From contig CAZTXB010000013.1 in assembly GCA_964617955.1 (NCBI GenBank), forward strand, positions 23,280 to 87,279: a DNA stretch of 64,000 nucleotides, read 5' to 3'. Source of the stretch: JABWCE01 sp964617955 (GTDB taxonomy: Bacteria > Bacteroidota > Bacteroidia > NS11-12g > UBA9320). Below the pieces are notes generated by a model, which was not told where the DNA came from, did no database searches, and saw nothing but the letters and a program-made list of their open reading frames with translations. Shown here one piece after another: positions 14,779 to 24,210 of the stretch (position 1 is the stretch's first letter; every line of letters begins with the position of its first letter). A program made the position numbers and the translations under genes.

Positions 14779-17694
14779 TTAATTTAAAATAAGATGGTAA
14801 TTTATGGTTTGATTTTCACCTTCAACTTGCAAATTATATATTTCCTCAGTCAATGACGACAGGTTGATTTCTACTCTATTATCAGAACTTAATTTTTCAA
14901 AATTAACACGTTGACCCAGTGCATTATAAATTTTTATATCTTTAATAATAAATTCATTATGCTTGTCTATGTAAACTAAACCTTTACTTGGATTAGGATA
15001 TACTTTTATTTTCTCAATGGCATTGGGGTCAGCAAGGCTTAAGTTGTTGGTTATTGTAAAATTCCAGTCTGTAGAAACATTGATTCCCCTGTGTTCGTTG
15101 TTGTCAAAATCTAAAAAGGTGCCTTTGGCATAGGCAACATACACATTTTTACCAAAACTAAAGGGAGCGGGTGTTACCACAGCCCTGTTGCCCTCCATAA
15201 CCACTGAGTCGCTTTCTACCGTTATGGTTTGACGCTCAATATTATCCTCAAAAATACGCAACGTGCCCTTTCCCTTTTTCATTTTTTCGTTAAAGTAAAT
15301 TATCAATTGCGAATTTGGGTTAATTTTAGCTGAATTGTCGGGAGGCTCCAAACGTGTAGTGAAAGGGGCAAGTAATTTTGGATTGACTTGTATCCTGCTT
15401 TTCCAAATTCCTCGTCCAAAGGTGGCGGCGTATAACAATCTATCCTTGTTATTGATATCCAAATCGGTAACCACCACATTGGGCAAATTGTTATTGAGCA
15501 ATTCCCATTGAACCATTGAAGTATCTTTATAAAAAACCCCAACATCTGTTCCTATAAACAGTCCTTCAGTTGAACCCTCGTCGTAGACAATACAGTTAAC
15601 AGCGATATTTGGAAGGTTGAACGTGAGGTTGTTGATTCTGTCATTGCCAAATACGGCCGAATTGATTCTGAAAACTTTGGAGCTGGCGACATAATTAGAG
15701 TTTGTGTAGTAAAACATATCGGGATTTCGCGGATGAATCATGAGTCCTGATATAGGATTTGAGGAGGTGGTGATAAGGTTCCATTTTTTACCCCCATCTA
15801 TGGTTTTGTAAATTTTATAGTAATCAGAGGCATAAATTATATTGGAATTTGTTGGGCAAACTTTTAAGTGAATCACATAATTTGGCCGCCAAAGACTGTC
15901 ACAAATAGGCACCCAGGTTTCGCCTCTGTCGTCGGAGCGATAGATGGCTTTGAAACCTGCATAAATGGTTTTGTTGTTGGCAGGGTCCAGCATAAAAGGA
16001 CTCACCCAAGCTCCCTTAGGCTTGTCTTTAATATGATCAGATATGGTAGTTTGTCCATCCTGGTCTATTCGGTAAAGCCGTCCATAGGCATAGCTGGTGT
16101 ACATAATATTTGGTTCCAACGGGTCGATGATACACTCCATTCCGTCTCCACCTGAAGCTTCATACCACTTAGTTCCCCTACGCACCCTTGCCCCATTATC
16201 CTGAGTGCCGCCCAAAACGATATTGGTGTCGGCTTCGGTTATGGCCATTTTGTAAAATTGAGTGATGCCCAGTCCTTCCGATAAGTCGGTCCATGAGGCC
16301 CCATTGTTTCGGCTAAAATAAATGCCCCCATCGTTGCAATCAAATAAATACTTGTTAACCGGACTGTATGTAAGCATGTGTTTATCGGCATGGGTTACCT
16401 GGATTCCGATAGGATTTTGTGATTTGCTGCCGGTCCACATCGTATTGATAAAAAAGCTATCCGCGCCGTCGATTGATTTCCAGTTGTTTACCCCGCCAAC
16501 CATGACCAAATCTTCGTTGACTGGCGAAATAACACAGGCCAGGTCGTACCATCCTTGGCCTCTTTTTGTTTTGGCATCATAGGCGCTGCTCAACAGGTTT
16601 TTTTTACTTGTATCATAAGCGATAGAGAAGGTTTTACCGGTATCTAACGAAAGATGAATGCCTCCAAATTTTCCGTCCTTTTTATCGGCTATAAGCAATA
16701 TAACTTTAGCCGGATTGGCTGCTGTGGTGGCGATGGTAATTCTACTGGCAAGCGGCTTAACAAAGGTTTGTGCAAAATTAAATCCTCCATCCGCACTTCT
16801 AAATAATTTGGCATTACCAAAATAATCATAAGTCGCTGCGTATATAATATTGGGATGGTTCGGACAAAAGGAAATATCCATAAAATAACCGGCTTGTCTT
16901 TTGGTCCAGATTGTCCCTCCGTCGAAGGTCATATAAACCCCGTCGGATGTGGCGACCAACAAATTTTTCGAATTATTTGGATTCATAATGATTTTACTGA
17001 TCAATTTCACCTCAAAAATATCCCAGGCCAGACCGGTCGTTTTCCAGGTTATTCCACCGTCAGGGGAAAGGAGTACACCTATACTCTTATTGTCGCCCTG
17101 TGGTCCACCGGTTAAACCAAATAAACTCCCTTTTTCGCCATCTCCTGTTGCGATATAAATGCTGTCGGGGTGAAGAGGGTTGACGGCAATACTGCTTACG
17201 CCTAAGACCAGGTTGTAGTCGGACAGGGCTTTCCAAGATTTACCAAAATCCACAGTTTTCCAAATTCCGCCTGCCGGGGACCCAACCCAAAATGTATTGC
17301 TATCGGTGGGATGAAATGCCACACAGTTTAGTCGCCCTAAACCATTGTAACCGCTAGGGGTCACCGATGGGCCTAGAAAACTCCAGTTGGTTTTAAAAGG
17401 TGCCGCCTTATAAAGTGCTTGTCGATTAACAAATTTTTTGTATTCGGTATAGTTAATGTCTGCCGGAGGAAATTGACCTGATAATCCAACCCTTTGTTCC
17501 CAAAACCACTCCCATCGCTTAAATGCCGAATACCCTTCGCCCTTCAAGGGAATTTTGTCGGCCCAGTAGTCTTCAAACGCACTTTTAATATCGTAAAAAT
17601 TGGCATTTTCAGATTTTATGTTTGCATTCCATGGCTGCGAATGAATAAGAAGGCTAGATAGAAAACCCCAAATGAGCAGAAATATTTTTTTCAA
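14779..17694 (-). CDS. Secreted BNR/sortilin-repeat protein with Ig-like and T9SS sorting domains
   Basis: A 971-residue secreted protein. A signal peptide follows a TTG start at 17694. An N-terminal segment contains the WEWFWEQRVGLSGQFPP motif, as in many Bacteroidota WD40/BNR exoproteins. Two propellers of BNR repeats follow (TVDFGKSWKAL, SPDGGITWKTT, SRNNGASWTDL, TIDGGKKWNLI). Next is a SbsA-like Ig domain (about residues 780-880, IIYFNEKMKKGKGTLRI), then a T9SS type A sorting domain from KVYPNPSKGLVYID. It is likely exported and anchored at the cell surface. A TACTTTTG -7 box lies upstream at 17715-17722. Confidence 0.87.
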   Translation of the reverse strand: MKKIFLLIWGFLSSLLIHSQPWNANIKSENANFYDIKSAFEDYWADKIPLKGEGYSAFKRWEWFWEQRVGLSGQFPPADINYTEYKKFVNRQALYKAAPFKTNWSFLGPSVTPSGYNGLGRLNCVAFHPTDSNTFWVGSPAGGIWKTVDFGKSWKALSDYNLVLGVSSIAVNPLHPDSIYIATGDGEKGSLFGLTGGPQGDNKSIGVLLSPDGGITWKTTGLAWDIFEVKLISKIIMNPNNSKNLLVATSDGVYMTFDGGTIWTKRQAGYFMDISFCPNHPNIIYAATYDYFGNAKLFRSADGGFNFAQTFVKPLASRITIATTAANPAKVILLIADKKDGKFGGIHLSLDTGKTFSIAYDTSKKNLLSSAYDAKTKRGQGWYDLACVISPVNEDLVMVGGVNNWKSIDGADSFFINTMWTGSKSQNPIGIQVTHADKHMLTYSPVNKYLFDCNDGGIYFSRNNGASWTDLSEGLGITQFYKMAITEADTNIVLGGTQDNGARVRRGTKWYEASGGDGMECIIDPLEPNIMYTSYAYGRLYRIDQDGQTTISDHIKDKPKGAWVSPFMLDPANNKTIYAGFKAIYRSDDRGETWVPICDSLWRPNYVIHLKVCPTNSNIIYASDYYKIYKTIDGGKKWNLITTSSNPISGLMIHPRNPDMFYYTNSNYVASSKVFRINSAVFGNDRINNLTFNLPNIAVNCIVYDEGSTEGLFIGTDVGVFYKDTSMVQWELLNNNLPNVVVTDLDINNKDRLLYAATFGRGIWKSRIQVNPKLLAPFTTRLEPPDNSAKINPNSQLIIYFNEKMKKGKGTLRIFEDNIERQTITVESDSVVMEGNRAVVTPAPFSFGKNVYVAYAKGTFLDFDNNEHRGINVSTDWNFTITNNLSLADPNAIEKIKVYPNPSKGLVYIDKHNEFIIKDIKIYNALGQRVNFEKLSSDNRVEINLSSLTEEIYNLQVEGENQTINYHLILN

Positions 17695-17714
17695 AAATTA
17701 AACAATTAAGAGAC

Positions 17715-17722
17715 CAAAAGTA
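17715..17722 (-). promoter_or_regulatory. -7 promoter box (TACTTTTG) of the BNR-protein gene pair
   Basis: Exact TAnnTTTG on the minus strand, 20 nt before the TTG start at 17694. It would drive both tandem T9SS cargo genes. Confidence 0.45.
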
Positions 17723-17859
17723 AAAGATTATTGGCTAATACAGAACATTTAGTTTTCGAATTGGTTTAATATTGCCAAAAAATTGAATTCGTCCGACACC
17801 CTGAAAATGGTTGATTTATAATGAGCGGATATGTTTAATTTTAACAAAATTCTGAAGAT

Positions 17860-19272
17860 ATGAAATTAAAATTCTGCGGGGCTGCCCGCACAGTAACGGG
17901 AAGTTGTCATTTGCTAACTCTCGACAATGGCTTTACCATTTTATTGGATTGTGGTTTATATCAGGGGCGTGAAGAAGAGTTCGATGAATTTAACTCAAAT
18001 TGGCTTTTTGACCCGGCTTCCATTGATGTGTTGGTTGTTAGTCATGCGCATATTGACCATATAGGCCGAATTCCGAAATTGGTAAAAGATGGCTACAAAG
18101 GCAACATTGTTTGCACTCATGCCACACGCGACCTGGCATCCATTATGCTGCTTGACAGTGCCTCTATACAGGAACGTGATGCAGAATGGGCCAATGAGAA
18201 AAACTTAAACAATGGCTCGTCAAAGAAGAAAGAACCCCTCTATACCACAGAAGATGCACAAATGTGTATGAATAATTTTAGCACCTACAGCTATGAGCGC
18301 TGGTTTCACATTTCGCCGGATGTTGAGGTTTATTTTGCCGATGCAGGCCACATTCTGGGCAGTGCAAGTGTAACCTTAAAAATAAAACAAGCCGACGGAA
18401 GTGAAATATTTTTCGGCTTTTCCGGTGATGTCGGACGCTGGAATCGACCAATAATCAAAGATCCTGTGCAAATGCCTCAGTTGGACTATCTCATTAGCGA
18501 GAGCACCTATGGTGGATTAATTCATGATGAAATGCCGGGAAATATGAATCAGCTTTTAGAAATCGTGAATGAGACTTGTGTACATAAAAGAGGGAAGATT
18601 ATCATTCCGGCCTTTAGTGTAGGGCGTACTCAGGAAATAGTTTATATGCTCGACCGTCTTGAATCATCCGGCAAACTTCCACATATTCCTGTATATGTAG
18701 ATAGTCCGCTGGCGGTGAATGCCACAGATATTTTTACCATGCATCACGAGTGCTATGATAAGGATATTTTGAATTATATGAAAAACAACGACAACCCTTT
18801 TGGCTTTAATCGACTTACTTATTTGCGAAGGGTAGAAGAATCAAAGGCCCTGAATAGCAAAAAAGAGCCCTGCATTATCATAAGTGCAAGTGGCATGGCA
18901 AGTGCAGGAAGAGTGCGTCATCACATTTTTAACAACATAGAGAACTCCGACAACACCATTTTAATGGTAGGTTACTGTGCCGAGGGAACATTAGGAGCAA
19001 GATTGAGAGAGTTCCCCCAAACGATAAAACTCTTTGGAAAAGAACTTAGGGTAAGGGCAAATATTAAAATTGTAGATGGATTAAGCGGTCATGCCGACCA
19101 AAATGAACTGCTGAGGTTTTACGACAACCAGGATTCCAAACGCATTAAAAAAACCTTCTTGGTGCACGGAGAATATGAAAGACAAAAAAGTTTGAAAAAT
19201 GCCCTTGGCGGAGCGGGATTTTCGAATGTTTTTATCCCACAGCTGGGAGAAGAATTTAAATTAGAGTCATGA
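17860..19272 (+). CDS. Beta-CASP metallo-beta-lactamase-fold RNA nuclease (RMMBL)
   Basis: A 470-residue cytoplasmic hydrolase. The zinc-binding motif SHAHIDHIGR is near residue 62. Other MBL motifs are ADAGHILGSASV, FSGDVGRWNRP and SESTYGG. The beta-CASP domain follows with IIIPAFSVGRTQE and IIISASGMASAGRVRHH, then the C-terminal RMMBL motif VDGLSGHADQNELLRF. Proteins of this architecture (CPSF73/YsgA-like) are exo- or endoribonucleases. The RNA target is unknown. It begins with ATG after an A/T-rich leader and is followed 47 bases later by the M28 peptidase gene on the same strand. Confidence 0.9.
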   Translation: MKLKFCGAARTVTGSCHLLTLDNGFTILLDCGLYQGREEEFDEFNSNWLFDPASIDVLVVSHAHIDHIGRIPKLVKDGYKGNIVCTHATRDLASIMLLDSASIQERDAEWANEKNLNNGSSKKKEPLYTTEDAQMCMNNFSTYSYERWFHISPDVEVYFADAGHILGSASVTLKIKQADGSEIFFGFSGDVGRWNRPIIKDPVQMPQLDYLISESTYGGLIHDEMPGNMNQLLEIVNETCVHKRGKIIIPAFSVGRTQEIVYMLDRLESSGKLPHIPVYVDSPLAVNATDIFTMHHECYDKDILNYMKNNDNPFGFNRLTYLRRVEESKALNSKKEPCIIISASGMASAGRVRHHIFNNIENSDNTILMVGYCAEGTLGARLREFPQTIKLFGKELRVRANIKIVDGLSGHADQNELLRFYDNQDSKRIKKTFLVHGEYERQKSLKNALGGAGFSNVFIPQLGEEFKLES

Positions 19273-19319
19273 GCTTCCTGAACCATCAAAAAAAATCTTA
19301 TTCTTGTTGTTAAAAAACC

Positions 19320-20873
19320 ATGAATCGCAAACAAATAATTCTGGGCCTGAGCGTGTTATTGAATCTAAATATCAGCAATGCTCAGGATGAGAAAGTAGAC
19401 TATCAGATTTTGTCGAGGATTAAGGATGAAGCTTTTAACCATTCAAAAGTTATGTCGACTGCCTTCCAACTAACAGAAGTGGTAGGCCCAAGGTTAAGTG
19501 GTTCGTCGAACTTGAAAAATGCTCAACTTTGGGCTCAGCAACAACTTATGGACTGGGGTATGCAAAATTGCACGATTGAACCCTGGGGAAGCTTTGGAAA
19601 AGGATGGGAAGTAAAAAAATCATACCTAGCCATGAGTAAGCCTTACTATCAGCCTTTGATTGCCATACCAAAAGCCTGGACTCCTGGTACAGACAAACTC
19701 ATACAAGCCAATGCCATCTATTTAAAGGTAGAAAGTGAAAGCGATTTAGAAACATATAAAGGTAAGCTTAAGGACAAAATTGTAATTGTAGGAAATATTC
19801 AAGAGGTGAAGTTAGGAGTGAAGCCTGAAGCGCGGCGCTATTCCGAAGACGAATTGCACGCTATATTCATGGACAAAAGCCTGGATGAAAATCCTGAAAA
19901 TAAAGGGATTCCAAATGCCGACGCGCAAAAAAAACTTAGGGCCTTGCGACAAAAAATAACCCAATTCCTGGTTGAGGAAGGAGCCTCTGCGGTTATAAGT
20001 TCACGGGGTGGAACCATGGGCACATTCTTCACCACCAATGGGGCCTCATACAATACGCGGTCAAAACCGGTATTGCCTGAAATGGAGATGGGAAGCGAGC
20101 ATATCAACCAGCTTATTCGCTTGCTTGAAGCCGGAAAAGAAGTCGTTTTGGATTTAGAATCCATTACCGAATTTAACTTTAACGACACCATTCAATACAA
20201 TGTAATTGCAGAAATACCGGGGAGTGATAAGAATCTGAAATCGGAATTGGTCATGCTTGGGGCGCACCTCGACTCATGGCATGCCTCAACAGGTGCAACA
20301 GACAATGCTGCTGGTAGCGCCGTGATGATGGAAGCCATGCGAATATTAAAAGTTTTGGATGTGAAACCACGACGGACCATAAGGATGGCGCTGTGGAGTT
20401 CGGAAGAACAAGGGTTATGGGGCTCAAGAGGCTATGTTAAAAATCACTTTGCCAATCCCGATACCATGAAGTTAAAACCTGAGCACTCAAAGCTATCTGC
20501 CTATTATAATCTGGATAATGGTGGTGGTAAAATTCGTGGTATATATCTACAAGGCAATGACGCCCTTAAACCTATTTTTGAAATCTGGTTGGAGCAGTTT
20601 AAAGACATGGATGCCTCTACAGTCACCACAAGAAATACCGGTTCAACCGATCATATAGCCTTTGACATGGTTGGGTTACCGGGACTGCAATTTATACAGG
20701 ATCCTCTAGACTACGGAAATAAAACCCACCATACCAATATGGATGGCTATGACCGCTTGCAAAAAGCAGATTTGATGCAAGCCTCAGCTATTGTGGCCTT
20801 CATCGTATACCATACAGCCATGAGAGACGAAAAATTGCCAAGAAAACCTTTACCGGTAGCTAAATCGAAATAG
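19320..20873 (+). CDS. M28 family zinc peptidase with PA domain
   Basis: A 517-residue secreted peptidase with a signal peptide. A protease-associated (PA) insert covers roughly residues 130-250 (VIVGNIQEV, EEGASAVISSRGG). The catalytic domain has the metal-ligand motifs GAHLDSWHASTGATDNAAG, WSSEEQGLWGSRGYV and STDHIAFDMVGLPG. The closest well-known group is plasma glutamate carboxypeptidase-like M28 enzymes, which release amino acids from small peptides. The preceding beta-CASP gene ends 47 bases upstream, so co-transcription is possible. The C-terminus has no T9SS sorting domain, so it is probably periplasmic. Confidence 0.9.
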   Translation: MNRKQIILGLSVLLNLNISNAQDEKVDYQILSRIKDEAFNHSKVMSTAFQLTEVVGPRLSGSSNLKNAQLWAQQQLMDWGMQNCTIEPWGSFGKGWEVKKSYLAMSKPYYQPLIAIPKAWTPGTDKLIQANAIYLKVESESDLETYKGKLKDKIVIVGNIQEVKLGVKPEARRYSEDELHAIFMDKSLDENPENKGIPNADAQKKLRALRQKITQFLVEEGASAVISSRGGTMGTFFTTNGASYNTRSKPVLPEMEMGSEHINQLIRLLEAGKEVVLDLESITEFNFNDTIQYNVIAEIPGSDKNLKSELVMLGAHLDSWHASTGATDNAAGSAVMMEAMRILKVLDVKPRRTIRMALWSSEEQGLWGSRGYVKNHFANPDTMKLKPEHSKLSAYYNLDNGGGKIRGIYLQGNDALKPIFEIWLEQFKDMDASTVTTRNTGSTDHIAFDMVGLPGLQFIQDPLDYGNKTHHTNMDGYDRLQKADLMQASAIVAFIVYHTAMRDEKLPRKPLPVAKSK

Positions 20874-21145
20874 CTCGCTTGAAAAACACTTGAAGCGGCG
20901 GAGCGCTTCATTTAAGCATTGGTTTTTTCGAAAAACCTTCACACCCTAAGATATTTCTGAAACCTTCCAGTCAAACAGTTTTTTAAGGCAGTGTTGGGTT
21001 TCTGCATTTACCCTAACGCTTCGAGAGCAAAGTGAGGTTTGTTAGGTATGGCATAGGGGTGTAATATATTGTAGCCTGTTTAATTATTTCTTCAGATGGC
21101 TCTCCTGATTCTTCATGCCACCGTTTCTATAATCTTTTTCTTTTC
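20874..21145. other. Gene-free region with two small hairpins
   Basis: This is the first part of the 377-base gap before the phosphate-porin-like gene. TGAAGCG/CGCTTCA forms a 7-bp stem at 20891-20910, and GGTTTTTTCGAAAAACC a second hairpin at 20921-20937. They may end transcription from the M28 peptidase gene, although neither is followed by a long T run. A looser CCTAAC/GTTAGG pairing occurs near 21013-21047. I see no coding sequence. Confidence 0.35.
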
Positions 21146-21162
21146 TTAACATTCACTTAACA
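21146..21162 (+). promoter_or_regulatory. PHO-box-like direct repeat (TTAACA-N5-TTAACA)
   Basis: Two perfect TTAACA units at 21146-21151 and 21157-21162 repeat with an 11-bp period. This is the spacing and sequence of PhoB/PhoP-type PHO boxes (TTAACA repeats in Bacillus). It lies about 90 bases upstream of the first possible start of a gene for a phosphate-selective-porin family protein, which makes phosphate control a sensible inference. Confidence 0.5.
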
Positions 21163-21250
21163 TTCTGGAAATATTCTTAATTTTTTAATAACATCTATAA
21201 GCTGGATTTGGATTTTGTTTGCATCCTGAAAGAAAAGAATTAAAAATAGT

Positions 21251-22555
21251 ATGAATTATATGCCCTTGGCCAATTTTAAAATACTGCAAATTTTATCTAA
21301 AAAATACACATTAATGTACAAACCCACACCTTCTATGATGAGAATAACCTACTTAAGCTCTCTTTTATTATTTTTCACCCTTCATTCATTTTCACAATCG
21401 GATACCGTAAAACTTAATTCAAAAGTGGTGGCAGCTAAGGCCGACAAATGGTACGACAACTTCGCCATTAGAGGCTATGCACAAGTGAGATACAACCGGT
21501 TGTTTGAAACAAATGAAAACCTGGGATGTGAGCAATGCGATAAGTCATGGGGAAAAGACGGTGGATTTTTTATTCGTCGTACCCGTATCATATTTTTCGG
21601 ACAAGTCAGCAAAAACGTTTACCTTTATATTCAGCCTGATTTTGCCAGCAGTGCCGCGACTGACAAGCTGCATTTTGCGCAATTAAGAGATGCTTACTTA
21701 GATTTGGGGTTGGACAAGAATAATGAATTCAGATTTAGAATTGGCCAGAGTAAAGTTCCCTATGGCTTTGAAAACATGCAGTCGAGCCAAAACCGATTGT
21801 CATTGGATAGAAACGACGCCTTGAACAGTGCAGTTTCGAATGAACGCGACCTGGGAGTCTTCTTCTATTGGGCCCCGAAGGATAAGCGCAAGCTGTTTTC
21901 GAGTTTGGTTAAAGATGGTTTAAAAGGAAGCGGCGATTATGGAATATTCGCTTTAGGCGCCTATAACGGTCAAACAGCCAATTCACCTGAATTAAACCAG
22001 GAACCACATGTGGTGAGCCGATTAACCTATCCCTTTGAATACAAAAAACAAGTTATTGAAGTTGGTGTGCAAGGTTATAGTGGCCAGTATGTAGTTCCAA
22101 AGGCAAATCTTAGTTCAGGTGTTAAATCAAAAAAAGACTTAAACTATCTTGATCAAAGGGTAGCCGGTACTTTTGTACTGTATCCAAAACCCTTTGGAAT
22201 TCAAGCTGAGTACACTTATGGAAAGGGACCCGAATTTAACAAGCACAGCGACTCAATTGAAACAATGTCACTTAATGGGGGTTATGTCACCTTTAGCTAT
22301 ATGTCAAAAATAAAAGACCAAATCCTAATTCCGTTTGTGAAATATCAGTATTATGATGGAGGAAAAAAGCATGAAAAGGATGCCAGAAGCTATTTGGTTA
22401 AGGATCTTGAATTTGGTGCCGAGTGGCAGACCAGCAAGAATTTCGAACTCGTGGTGAACTACACCATTTCGAACAGAAGGTATGAAGATTTTACGAAGCA
22501 AAATAATCAGCAGCGCGGCAATCTGTTAAGAATACAAGCCCAGATTAATTTCTAA
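21251..22555 (+). CDS. Phosphate-selective porin O/P family outer-membrane protein
   Basis: An OprO/OprP-family beta-barrel (PF07396 type) of up to 434 residues. After the signal peptide (ending FTLHSFSQ) come features of this family: FAIRGYAQVRYNRLF, GGFFIRRTRIIFFG, YIQPDFAS, FRIGQSKVPYGFENMQSSQ and a final aromatic strand. It should form a trimeric anion or phosphate channel in the outer membrane. The first ATG (21251) gives a 29-residue extension before the signal peptide. The ATGs at 21314 or 21335/21338 would give a conventional signal and may be the true start. The upstream PHO-box-like repeat supports a role in phosphate uptake. Confidence 0.85.
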   Translation: MNYMPLANFKILQILSKKYTLMYKPTPSMMRITYLSSLLLFFTLHSFSQSDTVKLNSKVVAAKADKWYDNFAIRGYAQVRYNRLFETNENLGCEQCDKSWGKDGGFFIRRTRIIFFGQVSKNVYLYIQPDFASSAATDKLHFAQLRDAYLDLGLDKNNEFRFRIGQSKVPYGFENMQSSQNRLSLDRNDALNSAVSNERDLGVFFYWAPKDKRKLFSSLVKDGLKGSGDYGIFALGAYNGQTANSPELNQEPHVVSRLTYPFEYKKQVIEVGVQGYSGQYVVPKANLSSGVKSKKDLNYLDQRVAGTFVLYPKPFGIQAEYTYGKGPEFNKHSDSIETMSLNGGYVTFSYMSKIKDQILIPFVKYQYYDGGKKHEKDARSYLVKDLEFGAEWQTSKNFELVVNYTISNRRYEDFTKQNNQQRGNLLRIQAQINF

Positions 22556-22674
22556 GAGAGTAAGAACTTAACCCATTTAAATTTATTGGCTGCTTAATTA
22601 AAGCAATAAAACTTTTCAAGACACATTCAAATAATTTACTATTGCCCTGTAAACCTCAGGCGTTAGAATTAAAA
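22556..22674. other. Short gap with a weak imperfect hairpin
   Basis: After the porin stop, an imperfect TTATTG...CAATAA stem at about 22588-22612 is followed by AACTTTT. It could end the porin transcript, but the stem is interrupted, so this is weak. Confidence 0.25.
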
Positions 22675-23095
22675 TTAAATAATTTCCCATGGCTCGACCT
22701 CTCCATCTACGATCTGAAAAAGCGGATGTGGTTCGAACCACGATAAATTTTTATAGGAATTGTAAAGTTTTGCATCCCTGAGGCTTAATTTGTTGAGGAG
22801 ATGATTTTTTTCGAATAAAAGCTGCCCGTCTGTGACCGTTAATCTATTAATTTCAGCTACAGAATGAATTTTATCGGCGTTAAAATTGTAATTGCGGGAT
22901 TTTGCTTCCTTCCAAACCTCCATTAAGTAATAGTTAATAGTTCCTGTTGGATCAGAGCAGTTTTTAAAGCGATGCAATTGGGGATGATGTTTATATCCCT
23001 TGGTTAAACCTTCAATTGGCTAAAAGGGTCTCTCGCCAGAGCGCTACAAGACCTTTAACATCTAAATACTTAGGATGAAGTGACCATATCCGCAT
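22675..23095 (-). pseudogene. Pyrimidine-dimer DNA glycosylase, frameshifted
   Basis: Two adjacent frames together spell one protein of the Pyr_excise (PF03013) family. The first begins at ATG 23095 with MRIWSLHPKYLDVKGLVALW and continues to RETLLA, then stops at TGA 23012-23014. The second frame resumes as EGLTKGYKHHPQLHRFKNC and runs to the stop at 22675. Compared with the family, about three residues are missing at the junction, so a net deletion near 8 nt would explain the shift. An intact enzyme would cut UV photoproducts. The downstream part alone has only a TTG start (22977), so it is probably inactive unless the shift is a sequencing error. Confidence 0.8.
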
Positions 23096-23194
23096 GAAGA
23101 GAGAACAAGCAATATCCAGAAAAGTTCAATGTATGAATCCCTTACTGTTCGATAACTAGCCACAGGTACCTATCTTACCCTCGTATTGCTCAAA

Positions 23195-23578
23195 TTAAAG
23201 GATTGGTTTTCTTTTTAGGTGATGTAAAACCGTGAGAATGGATACCAAGACAAAGGGTATAGCAGATCCGAGCATTCTTATGTTTTGGTTCATTATGCCA
23301 ATCATTAAAATGAATAGAAGCAGAAAGGCGAGAAACGCCAAGCCAATAAAAGTAAACCATTTGTTTACAGGGTTTTGAAATAAGGTGATGAGTAGAAAAA
23401 GCTGACCTAAAAGTGGAAAGATTGTAAAAGGGCTCATAACAGAAGATGGCTTGATCAGGAAATTGGAAAACAGTTCCCGTTCTACCTCAAATAAAAACAT
23501 GGTATTTCCATTGCCCCATTCTAAATATCCAAAAAGAGAAGACACAACGATAAGTAGGTTTAAAATTTTACCTTTCAT
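23195..23578 (-). CDS. Small four-helix membrane protein of unknown function
   Basis: A 127-residue protein with four hydrophobic segments (about residues 5-20, 45-65, 72-92 and 100-118). A conserved-looking polar loop (YLEWGNGNTMFLFEVE) lies between the first two, and the C-terminus is basic (HHLKRKP). I do not recognise a named family. It is in the same orientation as the flavin-binding and beta-lactamase-like genes upstream, 50 bases away, and may belong to their transcript. Confidence 0.65.
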   Translation of the reverse strand: MKGKILNLLIVVSSLFGYLEWGNGNTMFLFEVERELFSNFLIKPSSVMSPFTIFPLLGQLFLLITLFQNPVNKWFTFIGLAFLAFLLLFILMIGIMNQNIRMLGSAIPFVLVSILTVLHHLKRKPIL

Positions 23579-23628
23579 TCCATTTTTCCTTAGAGCGAAT
23601 GTAATTTTTTAAAAAATAGCCTTTGGTA

Positions 23629-24195
23629 CTAATTGGCTTGGTTTTGTTTTTGACCGAGATGGGTATTTAAACCATCGAGGCTGGTTAAATTATGCTCAAT
23701 AACATAATCTCTCAAGCCTTCCTCTCCTTTCTTATTGGCCCAGTCAAAATGGATCTCTCTTTGTTTTTTAAACTCATACTCCGGTACACCATATCCACAG
23801 GATGTTTGAACTTTTGTGATATCGGCCACTACGATTTGCCTTGTACTGGAATAAAGCTTGAAATGGGCTGATAGTTCAGGCCACTCTGATTCATTTGGGA
23901 GTATGACCTTTGCTTTTCCGTAAAGCCTTAAAATGTTTGGTACCTTATCAAAAGAGCAAAACATAAAAGTGATTCGGCCATTCTCGAGTGTATGAGCGGA
24001 TGTTTCGTTTCCACTGCTAATCAAATCCATGTAAGCTACTTTGTTGGCGTTAAGCACCTTAAAACTATCGAGCCCTTTGGGTGAAATGTTAATTAAACCG
24101 TTTTCGTTCAATGGCGCCGTCGCAACAAAAAACATGTTTTGACATTCAATAAAAGACATGTGTTTGGGTAAGATGGAATCAAAAAATTTTCCCAT
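23629..24195 (-). CDS. Pyridoxamine 5'-phosphate oxidase-family FMN-binding protein
   Basis: A 188-residue split-barrel flavin protein. FFVATAPLNENGLINISPKGLDSF and the following strand (given here in two parts with VAYMDLISSGNETSAHTL) form the FMN-binding half. ITFMFCSFDKVPNILRLYGKA matches the family pattern. It lacks the PdxH C-terminal motif, so vitamin B6 synthesis is unlikely. This subgroup contains general stress or flavin/F420-type proteins with unknown substrates. It follows the beta-lactamase-like gene by 15 bases and is probably co-transcribed with it. Confidence 0.85.
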   Translation of the reverse strand: MGKFFDSILPKHMSFIECQNMFFVATAPLNENGLINISPKGLDSFKVLNANKVAYMDLISSGNETSAHTLENGRITFMFCSFDKVPNILRLYGKAKVILPNESEWPELSAHFKLYSSTRQIVVADITKVQTSCGYGVPEYEFKKQREIHFDWANKKGEEGLRDYVIEHNLTSLDGLNTHLGQKQNQAN

Positions 24196-24210
24196 GGTTA
24201 AGCCAATAAT

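Noticed and set aside
20880..20893. Similarity to the left end of the MITE (GAAAAACACTT)
   Set aside because: Only 11 bases match, with no second inverted end or target duplication.
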